Part shown: positions 15,903-25,619 of the stretch, piece after piece | Position numbering within the stretch: position 1 is the first letter of the stretch | Layout of the letters: the number at the start of each line of letters is the position of its first letter | Position numbers and translations under genes: made by a program | Assembly: GCA_945787335.1 (NCBI GenBank) | Contig: CALZHR010000033.1 | Location: 1-46,332, forward strand | DNA from: an uncultured Desulfuromonadales bacterium | GTDB lineage: Bacteria; Desulfobacterota; Desulfuromonadia; Desulfuromonadales; Geopsychrobacteraceae | Length of the DNA stretch: 46,332 bases | Reading direction: 5' to 3' | Notes under the pieces: generated by a model | The model's input: the letters and a program-made list of their open reading frames with translations, nothing else | Told to the model about the DNA's origin: nothing | Databases searched by the model: none

Positions 15903-17006
15903 ATGGCCGTTCAGTACCATTACGGAATTTTCCCTCCTGAGGAGCTGGACTGGAAACGCCTGATTCCCGTGATCGGGCCCGCAAGTATGGCAGTAGCACG
16001 CTATGATGGCACGCTCTCTGCGGTGCAGAATGCCAGCCTGCTCCTGAGCCCTCTGATTACCCAGGAAGCCGTTTTGTCCTCACGCATCGAAGGCACCCAA
16101 ACGACTATGGGTGAAGTTCTTGAATATGAAGCTGAGGGTGTCGGCAAAACCATGGAGCCGGAAAAGCGTGCCGATATTCAGGAGGTTCTTAATTACCGCA
16201 GGGCTATGTGGACCGCGGTGGAGATGATGAAGAAACTCCCTCTCTGCCAGCGGGTTGTCCGCGAGGCACACCGAGTTCTTATGGATGGGGTTCGCGGCGA
16301 TGGTAAGGATCCCGGCGAGTATCGTCGAACTCAGAACTGGATCGGGTCGCATGGCTGCACGATCGAAGAGGCGCGTTTTGTGCCGATTTCTCCAGATCAA
16401 CTTCAGGAGGGGATGTCCGCATGGGAAAAGCACATCCATGCTGATGCCCAGGATCACCTTGTGCGCCTGGCGGTGCTTCACGCAGAGTTTGAAGCGCTGC
16501 ACCCTTTTAACGACGGTAACGGTCGCCTCGGGCGCATGCTGGTTCCGCTGTACATGGCGGAGAAAAAACTTCTCAACGGACCTATGTTCTATATCAGTGC
16601 CTACTTTGAGGCTCATCGGGACGAGTATTACGATCGGCTCTTGGATATTTCTCGTAAGGGGAAATGGACCGAGTGGTGTCTCTTTTTTCTGGAGGCCGTA
16701 CGTGACCAGGCTGAACAAAACCAGCGAAAGGCTAATGCCATCCTGTCTCTTTATGAAGAGATGAAGCCCCGTATTACTGATATTACCCGGTCACAGCATG
16801 CTATTAATGCGCTCGACCGAATCTTTTCTCAGCCCATCTTTAATGGTAGTGATTTTATCAATACCTCGGGCATTCCCGAGGCGACTGCGCGGCGAATCCT
16901 CAGGGAGCTGCGCAATCATGATGTACTGGATGTTGTGCTGGAAGCAAGCGGACGACGTTCAGCGATCCTGGCTTTCCCCGAACTTTTGAACATCACCGAG
17001 GGTTGA
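15903..17006 (+). CDS. Fic-domain protein (class II, self-inhibited)
   Basis: This is a 367-residue protein of the widespread DUF4172-less Fic/DOC_N type. The Fic core HPFNDGNGRLGR is at residues 200-211, complete for AMP transfer from ATP to a hydroxyl side chain of a target protein. An inhibitory-helix motif, SSRIEG (residues 59-64, SxxxEG), precedes it, the class II arrangement that keeps the enzyme inactive until relieved. A C-terminal winged-helix-like region (ATARRILRELRNHDVL) ends the protein. GGAGAGGGG precedes the ATG. The gene is visibly AT-richer at third positions than its neighbours and stands alone, suggesting horizontal acquisition. No antitoxin gene is adjacent. Target unknown. 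Confidence 0.92.
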   Translation: MAVQYHYGIFPPEELDWKRLIPVIGPASMAVARYDGTLSAVQNASLLLSPLITQEAVLSSRIEGTQTTMGEVLEYEAEGVGKTMEPEKRADIQEVLNYRRAMWTAVEMMKKLPLCQRVVREAHRVLMDGVRGDGKDPGEYRRTQNWIGSHGCTIEEARFVPISPDQLQEGMSAWEKHIHADAQDHLVRLAVLHAEFEALHPFNDGNGRLGRMLVPLYMAEKKLLNGPMFYISAYFEAHRDEYYDRLLDISRKGKWTEWCLFFLEAVRDQAEQNQRKANAILSLYEEMKPRITDITRSQHAINALDRIFSQPIFNGSDFINTSGIPEATARRILRELRNHDVLDVVLEASGRRSAILAFPELLNITEG

Positions 17007-17042
17007 TGACTCTTGTCGATCATGCATGAACATCTAGTGGCT

Positions 17043-17076
17043 TTGCCGATCGTTTTTATTGAAATATGATCGGCAA
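17043..17076. terminator. Inverted repeat downstream of fic, weak terminator candidate
   Basis: Nine-base arms TTGCCGATC (17043-17051) and GATCGGCAA (17068-17076) pair perfectly around a 16-base AT-rich loop. Only a broken T-run follows (GGTGTTTTG), so termination is uncertain. Confidence 0.35.
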
Positions 17077-17231
17077 GGTGTTTTGCTGTGCGTAGCCGTC
17101 CGACAAAGAGGTTTACGAAACAGCGAGGCATCATGGTACGACGCCCCAGATAAAAAGACCCTAGCCCCACAGAATTGTAGAAATAAATTGCTGCTAAATC
17201 CTTCAGAATTAACCGCGAGGAGGACTCACTG

Positions 17232-17987
17232 ATGGAGGCCTACTTCTGGCAGCTGCCGCTGTTGTTCGTCGTCGGCACCGTCGCCGGCATCCTCAACGTG
17301 CTGGCCGGCGGCGGCTCGCTATTGACCCTGCCGCTGCTAATCTTTATGGGGCTGCCGTCGGCGGTGGCCAACGGCACCAACCGGATCGCCATCTTCTGCC
17401 AGAACATCTTCGCCATCCGCGGCTTCCGGCAGCGCGGGGTGTTTCCGAAAGATCTGGTGCTGGTCTGTACCCCGCCGGCGCTGCTCGGCAGCTGGGTCGG
17501 CGCCAATCTGGCGATCAGTCTCGACGATCAGCTGTTCAACCGGCTGCTGGCGCTGATCATGATCGGCGTGCTGATCTTCACCGCGGTCGATCCGATGAAA
17601 CGCATTCGCCAGGAGGAGGTCGCTTTCAGCGCCAGGCGCAAGCTGCTGCTGGTCGGCTCCTTTTTCCTGGTCGGCATCTACGGCGGTTTCGTCCAGGCCG
17701 GGGTCGGCTTTTTGGTCATTACCGCGCTGCTGGTCCACGGCCTCGACCTGGTGCGGATCAACGCGGTCAAGGTGTTCGTCATCTTCTGCTATACCTTCAT
17801 CGCCCTGGGGGTGTTCATCTACCACGGGCAGGTTGACTACACGCTCGGCATTGCATTGGCGGCCGGCAATTCCCTCGGCGGGATGATCGGCCCGAAGCTG
17901 GCGGTCGACAAGGGGCACGACTGGATCAAGAAGGTGGTCACCGCGACGGTGCTGGTCTTCGCCCTGAAGCTGCTGCTCTTCCCCTGA
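17232..17987 (+). CDS. TauE/SafE-family sulfite/anion exporter
   Basis: This is a 251-residue integral membrane protein with seven to eight predicted hydrophobic segments in two related halves. The N-terminal family signature is GILNVLAGGGSLLTLP, followed by NGTNRIAIF. The second half repeats the pattern with GGFVQAGVGFLVITALL and ends with MIGPKLAV. TauE/SafE proteins export sulfite, sulfonates or other small organic anions; the substrate here is unknown. GGAGGA lies just before the ATG. No sulfur genes adjoin it, and a strong terminator follows. Confidence 0.9.
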   Translation: MEAYFWQLPLLFVVGTVAGILNVLAGGGSLLTLPLLIFMGLPSAVANGTNRIAIFCQNIFAIRGFRQRGVFPKDLVLVCTPPALLGSWVGANLAISLDDQLFNRLLALIMIGVLIFTAVDPMKRIRQEEVAFSARRKLLLVGSFFLVGIYGGFVQAGVGFLVITALLVHGLDLVRINAVKVFVIFCYTFIALGVFIYHGQVDYTLGIALAAGNSLGGMIGPKLAVDKGHDWIKKVVTATVLVFALKLLLFP

Positions 17988-18043
17988 GCCGTTGGACGGG
18001 CGGCGGTTGACTGCTTGCTGAGCACGTCGTATCATGAGAATTG

Positions 18044-18067
18044 AACCTTCCCGAGGGAAGGTTTTTT
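18044..18067 (+). terminator. Rho-independent terminator after the TauE/SafE gene
   Basis: A perfect 9-base stem (18044-18052 with 18055-18063) with a very tight loop is followed by TTTT. It separates the exporter from the def-fmt cluster. Confidence 0.9.
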
Positions 18068-18113
18068 CTACATGAACCAACGGGTGACGGCCCCGGCCGT
18101 CAGGAAGAGAGCG

Positions 18114-18627
18114 ATGGCTTTACTCGAAATTCTCCACTATCCGGAACCGCTTCTGAAGAAGACCTCGGTGCCGGTGACTGTGTTTGACGATGAACTGCGC
18201 CAACTGGCGAAAGATATGGCGGATACCATGTACGATGCGCCGGGGGTCGGTCTGGCCGCCCCGCAGGTGGGGGTACTCAAGCGTTTTATCGTCATGGACT
18301 GCTCGACCGGTGAGGAACCGGACGACCTGATCTTTGCCGTCAACCCGGAGATCGTCGCCCGCGAGGGGGACGCGGTTGAGGAGGAGGGCTGCCTGTCGGT
18401 GCCCGGCTTTTTTGCCAACATCAACCGCGCGGCCCAGGTGCGCATGCGCTATCAGGACCTGGCCGGGAATACGCTGGAACGGGACGCCGACGGGCTGCTG
18501 GCGATCTGCATCCAGCATGAAATCGATCACCTTGACGGGGTCTTGTTCGTCGATCGGCTCTCGCCGCTCAAGCGTTCGATGTTCCGCAAGAAGTATCTCA
18601 AAATGTTGAAGGAGCGGGAGCAGGCGG

Positions 18628-18638
<11 letters not shown>
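18114..18638 (+). CDS. def: Peptide deformylase
   Basis: This 174-residue metalloenzyme removes the formyl group from nascent N-termini. All three family motifs are intact: GVGLAAPQVG, EGCLSVPG (Cys metal ligand) and QHEIDHLDG (two His ligands and catalytic Glu). The ATG at 18114 is preceded by AGGAAGAGAG; a longer in-frame start at 18072 would lie immediately after the terminator and adds no conserved sequence. Its end overlaps fmt by 11 bases. The two genes act on the opposite ends of the formylation cycle and are coupled in most bacteria. Confidence 0.97.
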
Positions 18639-19572
<934 letters not shown>

Positions 19573-19574
19573 CT

Positions 19575-20360
19575 TTGCCGACCACTGTCGTTGAAGCATC
19601 CCAGCAGCCGCGCAAGCGGCTGTTTATCCTCCTGCTGGGTGTCACCTCCCTGGTGGTGCTGGCGCTGGCCTTTCTGCTCTGGTGGGTGCCGAGCGTCGGC
19701 CTGGAGAATATCCACCCGAGCCTGCCGCTGGCTTTCGGCCTGCTGCTCGGCAGCGTGGCGCTGGTGCTGGTCGGCGGGCTGGGTTTGCTGGTGCTGACCC
19801 TGTTGACCGGCCGCGACCTGTTCATGGCGAACTGGTTGCGCAAGATCGTCGTCAAGTACCTGTTCCCGGCGATCATCTCGATCGGCAAGCTGGCCGGAAT
19901 CGATCGCGATCAGCTGCAGCAGTCGTTCATCGCCCTGAACAATCAGCTGGTCGACGCCAAGCAGCTGCGGGTGCCGGCGGAGAAGACCCTGATCCTGCTG
20001 CCGCACTGCATCCAGACGTTCGACTGCGCGATCAAGATCACCGGCGATGTCGAGAAATGCATCCGCTGCGGCAAGTGCGACATCAGCGGCCTGCTCGAGC
20101 TGGCCAACGCCTACGGCATCGACATGGCGGTGGCGACCGGCGGCACTCTGGCGCGCAAGCTGATCGTCGAAAAGCGCCCCAAGCTGATCGTCGCCGTGGC
20201 CTGCGAGCGCGATCTGACCTCCGGCATCCGCGACAGCTACCCGCTGCCGGTGATCGGCGTGCTCAACAAGCGCCCCAATGGGCCCTGCTTCAACACCCAC
20301 ATCCTGCTGCCGGATGTCGAGCGGGCGCTGAAAACCTATGTCATTCCGAAGGCGGCCTGA
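19575..20360 (+). CDS. DUF116 domain membrane protein
   Basis: This is a 261-residue protein of unknown function. Two hydrophobic segments lie at about 15-37 and 48-70. A DUF116 domain follows, with a cysteine-rich stretch: LPHCIQTFDCAIK then EKCIRCGKCDISG, resembling metal or Fe-S ligands, and ACERDL later. The TTG start at 19575 has a GGAG site 7 bases upstream inside the fmt 3' end. DUF116 genes recur between fmt and htpX/rsmB in related anaerobes, which supports cotranscription. The cysteine pattern suggests a redox or metal role, but nothing further can be said. Confidence 0.85.
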   Translation: MPTTVVEASQQPRKRLFILLLGVTSLVVLALAFLLWWVPSVGLENIHPSLPLAFGLLLGSVALVLVGGLGLLVLTLLTGRDLFMANWLRKIVVKYLFPAIISIGKLAGIDRDQLQQSFIALNNQLVDAKQLRVPAEKTLILLPHCIQTFDCAIKITGDVEKCIRCGKCDISGLLELANAYGIDMAVATGGTLARKLIVEKRPKLIVAVACERDLTSGIRDSYPLPVIGVLNKRPNGPCFNTHILLPDVERALKTYVIPKAA

Positions 20361-20416
20361 ATTTTTTACTGAAGTGAGGCTGGCATTTACCCGTCAGAAA
20401 TAACGAGGAACGAACA

Positions 20417-21247
20417 ATGAATACGATGCGAACTGTGATGTTGATGACCCTGTTGACCCTGGTGCTGGTGGGCGCCGGTGGCGCCGTCGGTGGTCAGGGG
20501 GGCGCGGCTATCGCGCTGGTACTGGCCGGGGTGATGAACCTTGGGACCTATTGGTTCTCCGACAAGGTGGTCATCAAAATGTATAAAGGTCAGCTGGTCG
20601 AAAGCGGCCCGCTCTACGATGTTGTCGCCGAACTCTGCCAGCAGAACAATCTGACCATGCCGCGGGTCTACAGCCTGCCGCAGCCGACCCCCAATGCCTT
20701 CGCCACCGGGCGCAACCCGCAGCATGCGGTGGTGGCGGCGACCGAGGGGATTCTGCAGATCCTCTCCCGTGAGGAGCTAAAAGGGGTGATGGCCCACGAG
20801 CTGGCTCATGTGCAGAACCGCGATATCCTGATCGGCTCGATCGCCGCGACCATCGCCGGGGCGATCAGCTACCTGGCGCACATGGCCCAGTGGGCGATGA
20901 TCTTCGGCGGCGGTGACGACGAAGAGGGGAGCAACCCGATCGCGATGATCGGCATGATGATCCTCGCGCCGATCGCCGCCATGCTGGTGCAGATGGCGAT
21001 CTCCCGCTCCCGCGAGTACGCCGCTGATGCCACCGGCGCCCGCTACTGCGGCAACCCCCACTCGCTGGCCGGGGCGCTGCGCAAGCTGGAGTCGGCCAAC
21101 AAGCAGCTGCCGATGCCCCGGGTCAACGAGGCGACCGCCCACATGTTTATCGTCAACCCGTTGAGCGGGCAGAAGCTGGCCGCGCTGTTTTCGACCCACC
21201 CGCCGATGGAGGAACGGATCCGCCGCCTCGAAGAGCTGCGTCTCTAG
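20417..21247 (+). CDS. htpX: HtpX-family zinc metalloprotease
   Basis: This 276-residue membrane protease degrades misfolded inner-membrane proteins alongside FtsH. An N-terminal membrane segment covers about 4-35. The zinc-binding HExxH motif occurs in [12 protein letters not shown]. Two further hydrophobic stretches (about 145-160 and 175-195) follow. [11 protein letters not shown] supplies the third zinc ligand (Glu), and [17 protein letters not shown] is the conserved C-terminus. GAGGAA lies upstream of the ATG. It sits between DUF116 and rsmB, with rsmB starting at the very next base after its stop. Confidence 0.96.
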   Translation: MNTMRTVMLMTLLTLVLVGAGGAVGGQGGAAIALVLAGVMNLGTYWFSDKVVIKMYKGQLVESGPLYDVVAELCQQNNLTMPRVYSLPQPTPNAFATGRNPQHAVVAATEGILQILSREELKGVMAHELAHVQNRDILIGSIAATIAGAISYLAHMAQWAMIFGGGDDEEGSNPIAMIGMMILAPIAAMLVQMAISRSREYAADATGARYCGNPHSLAGALRKLESANKQLPMPRVNEATAHMFIVNPLSGQKLAALFSTHPPMEERIRRLEELRL

Positions 21248-22654
21248 TTGGCGTCGCGACCGACCGACAGCCCCCGCCGGGCCGCCTACGAAATCCTGCT
21301 GCGGGTCGATGAGGGCGCCTATGCCGACCTGGTGCTCGACAGCACCCTGACCCGCTCGCAGCTCGACAGCCGCGACCGCGGCCTGGTCACCGAGCTGGTC
21401 TACGGTGTGCTGCGCCTGCGCGGGCGGATCGATTTCGCTCTCGAGCAGTTCTGCGCGCGCCAGCTGAAGCGCCTGCAGCCGGAGGTGCTGCGGTTGCTGC
21501 GGCTGGGGGCCTACCAGCTGCTCGAGCTCGACCGGGTGCCGGCTCACGCGGCGGTCAATTCGACCGTCGAGCTGGCGCGGGAGGTCAAGCTGGAGAAGGC
21601 GGCCGGGCTGATCAACGGCGTGCTGCGTTCCCTGGAGCGCGGCAAGGCGCAGATCGACTGGCCGGCGCCGGAGAATATCCGCCGTTATCTGCAGCACGTC
21701 TGCAGCATGCCGGTCTGGCTGACCAAGGAAGTGATGCGGATATTGCCGAATGCTGAAGCGCGGGCGCTCGGTGAGGCGCTGGCAGCTGCCGCGCCGCAGA
21801 GTCTGCGGGCCAACACCCTGAAAATCGAGCGAGGTCCTCTGCTCGAAGCTCTTTCGGAGGCAGGCCATCAGGCGCGCCCCTGTGGCTACGCTCCCGATGG
21901 GATTGTTCTTGAACAGCGTGGCGAGGCAAGGCTTCCGGGGGATCTCGAAGGCTGGTACCAGGTGCAGGACGAGGCGAGCATGCTGATCGCCCTGCTGCTC
22001 GATGCACGCCCCGGCCAGCGGATTCTCGACGGCTGCGCCGCGCCGGGAGGGAAAACCACCCATCTGGCAGCGCTGACCGGCAATCAGAGCGAGATTATTG
22101 CCCTCGATAAACATCCGCAGCGGGTCGAATTGATCAGGCAGGGGGCTCAGCGGCTTGGCTGTACCTGCATTGAGGCGCGTGACTGGGACCTGACTGCGCC
22201 GGCCGATTTTCTCGCGCCGCAGAGTTTCGACCGGGTGCTGCTCGACGCCCCCTGCAGCGGCCTGGGGGTGTTGCGGCGTAACCCGGAGAGCCGCTGGAAC
22301 AAGTCGGCAGTCAATATTCGTGAACTGGCCGCGTTGCAGCCGGTTCTGCTGGCCAATGTCGCGCCGCTGGTCCGCCCTGGCGGGAAGCTGCTCTATTCGG
22401 TCTGCACATTTACGGCGCAGGAGACCGATGAGGTGGTCAGCCGGTTTCTGGCTGAGAACCCACAGTTTGCGCTTGAGGATCTGCGTTCGCATGTACCGCC
22501 TGGGTGGACGGAGCTTTTGACCGAAAGCGGCTGCCTGCGCACCTTCCCGCATCGCCATGCGGGGATGGACGCGTTTTTCGCTGCGCGGTTTGTGCGGCAA
22601 TTAAGCGAATGCGGGCGTCCCATCGGGCCGCCCCGACATAAAAACAATCCGTAG
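21248..22654 (+). CDS. rsmB: 16S rRNA (cytosine-C5)-methyltransferase RsmB
   Basis: This 468-residue enzyme methylates C967 of 16S rRNA. An N-terminal NusB-like RNA-binding domain (about 1-140: RRAAYEILLRVDEGAYAD) precedes a SAM-dependent methyltransferase. The latter has LDGCAAPGGKTTHLA (SAM loop), DAPCSGLGVLRRNPESRW and YSVCTFTAQE, which hold the two catalytic cysteines. The start is TTG, directly abutting the htpX stop, with no in-frame ATG nearby. The normal family end is near RHRHAGMDAFFAARF; here about 20 more residues are encoded by the palindromic repeat at 22611, which also provides the TAG stop. Confidence 0.94.
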   Translation: MASRPTDSPRRAAYEILLRVDEGAYADLVLDSTLTRSQLDSRDRGLVTELVYGVLRLRGRIDFALEQFCARQLKRLQPEVLRLLRLGAYQLLELDRVPAHAAVNSTVELAREVKLEKAAGLINGVLRSLERGKAQIDWPAPENIRRYLQHVCSMPVWLTKEVMRILPNAEARALGEALAAAAPQSLRANTLKIERGPLLEALSEAGHQARPCGYAPDGIVLEQRGEARLPGDLEGWYQVQDEASMLIALLLDARPGQRILDGCAAPGGKTTHLAALTGNQSEIIALDKHPQRVELIRQGAQRLGCTCIEARDWDLTAPADFLAPQSFDRVLLDAPCSGLGVLRRNPESRWNKSAVNIRELAALQPVLLANVAPLVRPGGKLLYSVCTFTAQETDEVVSRFLAENPQFALEDLRSHVPPGWTELLTESGCLRTFPHRHAGMDAFFAARFVRQLSECGRPIGPPRHKNNP

Positions 22655-22677
22655 GGGCGTGCCGATGGCACGCCCGC
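22611..22677. repeat. Long palindromic repeat, GTAGGGGCG family, copy 2
   Basis: Arms at about 22611-22634 and 22654-22677 are inverted copies with three mismatches. They are joined by an AT-rich spacer and the GTAGGGGCGTGCC end. The arms share the GTAGGGGCG terminus and overall design with the element at 14992. The last codons and stop of rsmB lie inside it. Confidence 0.8.
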
Positions 22678-22695
22678 TCCCTGGGAGTTCCCACA

Positions 22696-23361
22696 ATGAT
22701 CAAAATCGCCCCCTCGATCCTCTCCGCCGATTTCGCCCGCCTGGGCGAGGAAATCATGGCTATTGAAGCCGGCGGCGCCGATTACGTGCATGTCGACGTG
22801 ATGGACGGCCATTTCGTGCCGAACATCACCATCGGGCCGTTGATCGTCGACGCCATCCGCCCGGTTACTGGGCTGCCCCTCGACGTGCACCTGATGATCG
22901 AGAACCCCGATCTTTACATCCCCGCCTTCGCCGCGGCCGGCGCCGACATCATCGTCGTGCATGCCGAGGCCTCAGCCCACCTGCACCGCAGCGTGCAGCT
23001 GATCAGGTCGCTCGGCAAAAAGGCCGGGGTGTCGCTTAACCCGGCGACCTCGCTGTCGGCCCTCGACATGATCCTGCCCGATCTCGACCTGGTGTTGCTG
23101 ATGACCGTCAACCCCGGCTTCGGCGGCCAGTCGTTCATCGCCAACTGCCTGCCGAAGATCGCCGAACTGCGCCGGCGGATCGACGCGCTGGGTCTGGAGA
23201 TCGAACTGGAGGTCGATGGCGGGGTGAAGGTCGATAACATTCAGGAGATCTCCGCCGCCGGAGCCGATGTCTTCGTCGCCGGCAGCGCGGTGTTCGGCAC
23301 TGCGGATTACGCCGCCACCATCGCTAAGCTCAAACAGAACGGAATCGCCGGGAAAGGTTGA
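22696..23361 (+). CDS. rpe: Ribulose-phosphate 3-epimerase
   Basis: This 221-residue TIM-barrel enzyme interconverts ribulose 5-phosphate and xylulose 5-phosphate in the pentose phosphate pathway. The start IKIAPSILSADFARLGEE is diagnostic. VDVMDGHFVPNITIG carries metal and catalytic residues, HLMIENPD follows, MTVNPGFGGQSF is the substrate loop, and the C-terminal phosphate site is EVDGGV. A GGGAG site lies upstream of the ATG. It follows rsmB after the repeat, and its stop overlaps the NUDIX ATG by one base. Confidence 0.97.
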   Translation: MIKIAPSILSADFARLGEEIMAIEAGGADYVHVDVMDGHFVPNITIGPLIVDAIRPVTGLPLDVHLMIENPDLYIPAFAAAGADIIVVHAEASAHLHRSVQLIRSLGKKAGVSLNPATSLSALDMILPDLDLVLLMTVNPGFGGQSFIANCLPKIAELRRRIDALGLEIELEVDGGVKVDNIQEISAAGADVFVAGSAVFGTADYAATIAKLKQNGIAGKG

Positions 23362-23930
23362 TGTCTTCCCTCGATCAGATATCCTTGCAACTGGCCAGAT
23401 ATGCTCCGCAGCCGATGCCGCAGCAGCAGTTGCGGTCGGCGGCGGTGCTGGTGCCGATGTTTCTGCGCGATGGACAGCCCTGGGTGCTGTTCACCCGGCG
23501 CACCGACCATCTGAAGAATCACGGCGGGGAAATCTCTTTTCCCGGCGGCGCCGCGGAAGCGGCGGATGCCGATTTCTGGCAGACGGCGCTGCGCGAGACC
23601 GAGGAGGAGATGGGCATCCGGCCGCAGGATGTGCGGCGGCTCGGGCAGCTGGACGATTTCTACTCGGTCTACGGCTACCACGTCAAAGTCTGCGTCGGCA
23701 GCTACTCCGACCCGTACCCGTACCGGGTGGATGGCAACGAAATTGCCGAAGTGATCGAATTGCCGCTGGCGCGGCTGGCCGACCCGCAGATCTACTGGCA
23801 GGAGGATTGGCAGCACGAGGGGCGGCGTTTTCTGGTCGATTTTTATCTGCTCGATAACCACACGATCTGGGGCATGACCGCCGCGATCCTCAAGCAATTG
23901 CTGCAGCGACTCAGGCACGCCCCGCTCTGA
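23361..23930 (+). CDS. NUDIX hydrolase, CoA pyrophosphatase type
   Basis: This is a 189-residue NUDIX protein. The Nudix helix is in the form used by CoA diphosphatases (NudL/NUDT7-like): ISFPGGAAEAADADF then ALRETEEEMGI, preceded by LFTRRTDHLKNHGGE. Such enzymes cleave CoA or acyl-CoA to phosphopantetheine and 3',5'-ADP. The ATG at 23361 overlaps the rpe stop (TGATG), with GGAAAGG just upstream. The TTG three bases earlier is too close to that site. Length and motif order are standard for the family. Substrate is inferred from family only. Confidence 0.9.
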   Translation: MSSLDQISLQLARYAPQPMPQQQLRSAAVLVPMFLRDGQPWVLFTRRTDHLKNHGGEISFPGGAAEAADADFWQTALRETEEEMGIRPQDVRRLGQLDDFYSVYGYHVKVCVGSYSDPYPYRVDGNEIAEVIELPLARLADPQIYWQEDWQHEGRRFLVDFYLLDNHTIWGMTAAILKQLLQRLRHAPL

Positions 23931-23961
23931 ACTGGTCACCGCAAAGAAAGGATGCACCTCG

Positions 23962-25200
23962 ATGCCGGTCTTCCCGCGGCTGCGTCTGCAGCCCCGTACC
24001 AACCTTGTGGTTGCGGCGACACTGCTGGTTTTTTTCCTGCTCACCGTCTGGCTCGATTACCGGCAGCAGGAGCGGTTCATCCTTGAGGAGTCGATCGAGA
24101 AAGCGCGGCTGATCGCTTTCCAGACCATCCGCACCCGCGATTATCTCTCCGCCCAGCTGCAGGCAGGCAACGTTACCCTCGACAGCGACCGGGTCGGCCT
24201 GATCCCGGTGCTCGCCAGCAACCGGATCGGCGTCCAGGTGGCCGGTGATACCGACTACCAGATCCGCCAGGTCTCCGACCGCTACCGCAACCCGGCCAAT
24301 GCCCCCGATCCCTTTGAGCAGCGCACCCTGCAGCAGTTTCGCCGCGGCGCCGGTGATGAGTACTACCAGATCACCGGCGCCGATGCGGCGCGCAGCTTCC
24401 GCTACCTGCAGGCGTTTCGCGCCGATCAAAGCTGCCTCGAGTGCCATGGCGATCCGGCTGACGCGCCGCAGGTGATCCAGGAGCTTTATCCCCCGGAGAC
24501 CGACCGCGCCTACCACTACCCGCTTGGAGAAGTGATCGGCGCCATTTCGATTCAGATCCCCATGGACCGGTTGCAGCGGCAGGTGTTGGCCCGGGTGCGC
24601 AACGATGCGCTGACGACCGGCGGGATTTATCTTGCGCTGATCTTCTGTCTCAGCCTGCTCACCAGGGCCACTGTGCTGCACCCGCTGGCGCTGCTGGGGG
24701 CGGCGATCGGGCGCATCAACCGGTCCGGAACCTTCGTTGAGAAATTGCCGGTCGAGCGGGATGACGAGATCGGCGAGTTGATCGAAGGTTTCAACGGGAT
24801 GGTCGAGAGTCTGGCCGACAAGCAAAAAGAGCTCACCGAGTCGGAGGCGCGCTTCCGGATTCTGACTGAAACCGCCCGGGACGGGATCATCTCCTTCTTG
24901 CCGGACGGGAAAATCATCCTCTTCAACCAGGCGGCCTCACGGCTGTTCGGTTACAGCAAAATGGAGAGTCTGGGGATGTCGATCGCCGAATTGATCCACC
25001 CGGACAACCGCGATTTACATGAGATCGGTGCTGAAGCCTATTTCCGCCAGCATGGCCAGCAGCTGCTCAAGGAATTACAGCGGTTTGTCGGACGCCGGCG
25101 CGACGGGTCGAGCTTTAGCCTCGAAGTTTCCCTGTCCCGGGTGGAAACCGATGAGTACAGTTTTTATACCGCGATTATGCGCAAGGTGGATCAGGAATAG
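23962..25200 (+). CDS. Haem-binding DUF3365-HAMP-PAS sensor without output domain
   Basis: This is a 412-residue membrane sensor. A first membrane segment (about 15-31) is followed by a periplasmic domain of the Tll0287/DUF3365 type. Its single c-type haem site is CLECH (residues 158-162). A second membrane segment (about 219-236), a HAMP linker (about 237-290) and one PAS domain (about 295-410) follow. The protein ends right after PAS. There is no histidine kinase, GGDEF or methyl-accepting region, and the next gene converges only 9 bases away. The haem suggests redox or gas sensing. Signalling would need a partner protein. It follows the NUDIX gene by 31 bases. Confidence 0.85.
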   Translation: MPVFPRLRLQPRTNLVVAATLLVFFLLTVWLDYRQQERFILEESIEKARLIAFQTIRTRDYLSAQLQAGNVTLDSDRVGLIPVLASNRIGVQVAGDTDYQIRQVSDRYRNPANAPDPFEQRTLQQFRRGAGDEYYQITGADAARSFRYLQAFRADQSCLECHGDPADAPQVIQELYPPETDRAYHYPLGEVIGAISIQIPMDRLQRQVLARVRNDALTTGGIYLALIFCLSLLTRATVLHPLALLGAAIGRINRSGTFVEKLPVERDDEIGELIEGFNGMVESLADKQKELTESEARFRILTETARDGIISFLPDGKIILFNQAASRLFGYSKMESLGMSIAELIHPDNRDLHEIGAEAYFRQHGQQLLKELQRFVGRRRDGSSFSLEVSLSRVETDEYSFYTAIMRKVDQE

Positions 25201-25209
25201 GGGTTCGGT

Positions 25210-25470
25210 TTAGCGGACCATCTCCAGCAACAGGTCCAGTTCGCCATGTTCGTCGAGGGCAAACAGGTCGTCGCAGCCGCCGACATGCTGGTTGCCGACA
25301 AAGATCTGCGGAACCGTGTGGCGGCCGGAGCGTTGCCGCATCAGTGCTTCAAGCTTTGTATCAGAGGTGACATCGATTTCAGTGTAGTCGACCCCTTTGA
25401 TATCAAGCAGGTCTTTGGCGCGCTGGCAGTAGGCACAATAGTCTTTGGTGAAAATGTGAATCTCCTGCAT
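25210..25470 (-). CDS. Glutaredoxin, GrxC-like
   Basis: This 86-residue thiol-disulfide oxidoreductase has active site CAYC in TKDYCAYCQRAK. TVPQIFVG (cis-Pro) and HVGGCDDLFAL (glutathione-binding end) are conserved. The start at 25470 gives a normal glutaredoxin N-terminus (MQEIHIFTK) and has AGGAG upstream; a longer in-frame start at 25542 adds non-conserved residues. It stands alone and converges with the haem-PAS gene. Confidence 0.93.
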   Translation of the reverse strand: MQEIHIFTKDYCAYCQRAKDLLDIKGVDYTEIDVTSDTKLEALMRQRSGRHTVPQIFVGNQHVGGCDDLFALDEHGELDLLLEMVR

Positions 25471-25619
25471 GGTCCGGCTCCTGCGATGGTTCGGGTGATG
25501 ACTCGCCTCCCCCCAGGGGAAAGACAGTTTAGCGGATAACACCGCAGGCGCAACTGTGCGCCGGATGTTCTAACGATTATTTTTTCTAAAGGCCTTGTTT
25601 ACGGCCAGGGGATGTTGAT

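Noticed and set aside
23962-25209. Frameshifted output domain after the PAS sensor
   Set aside because: Only 9 bases separate the stop from a well-supported convergent glutaredoxin gene, so there is no room for an output domain.
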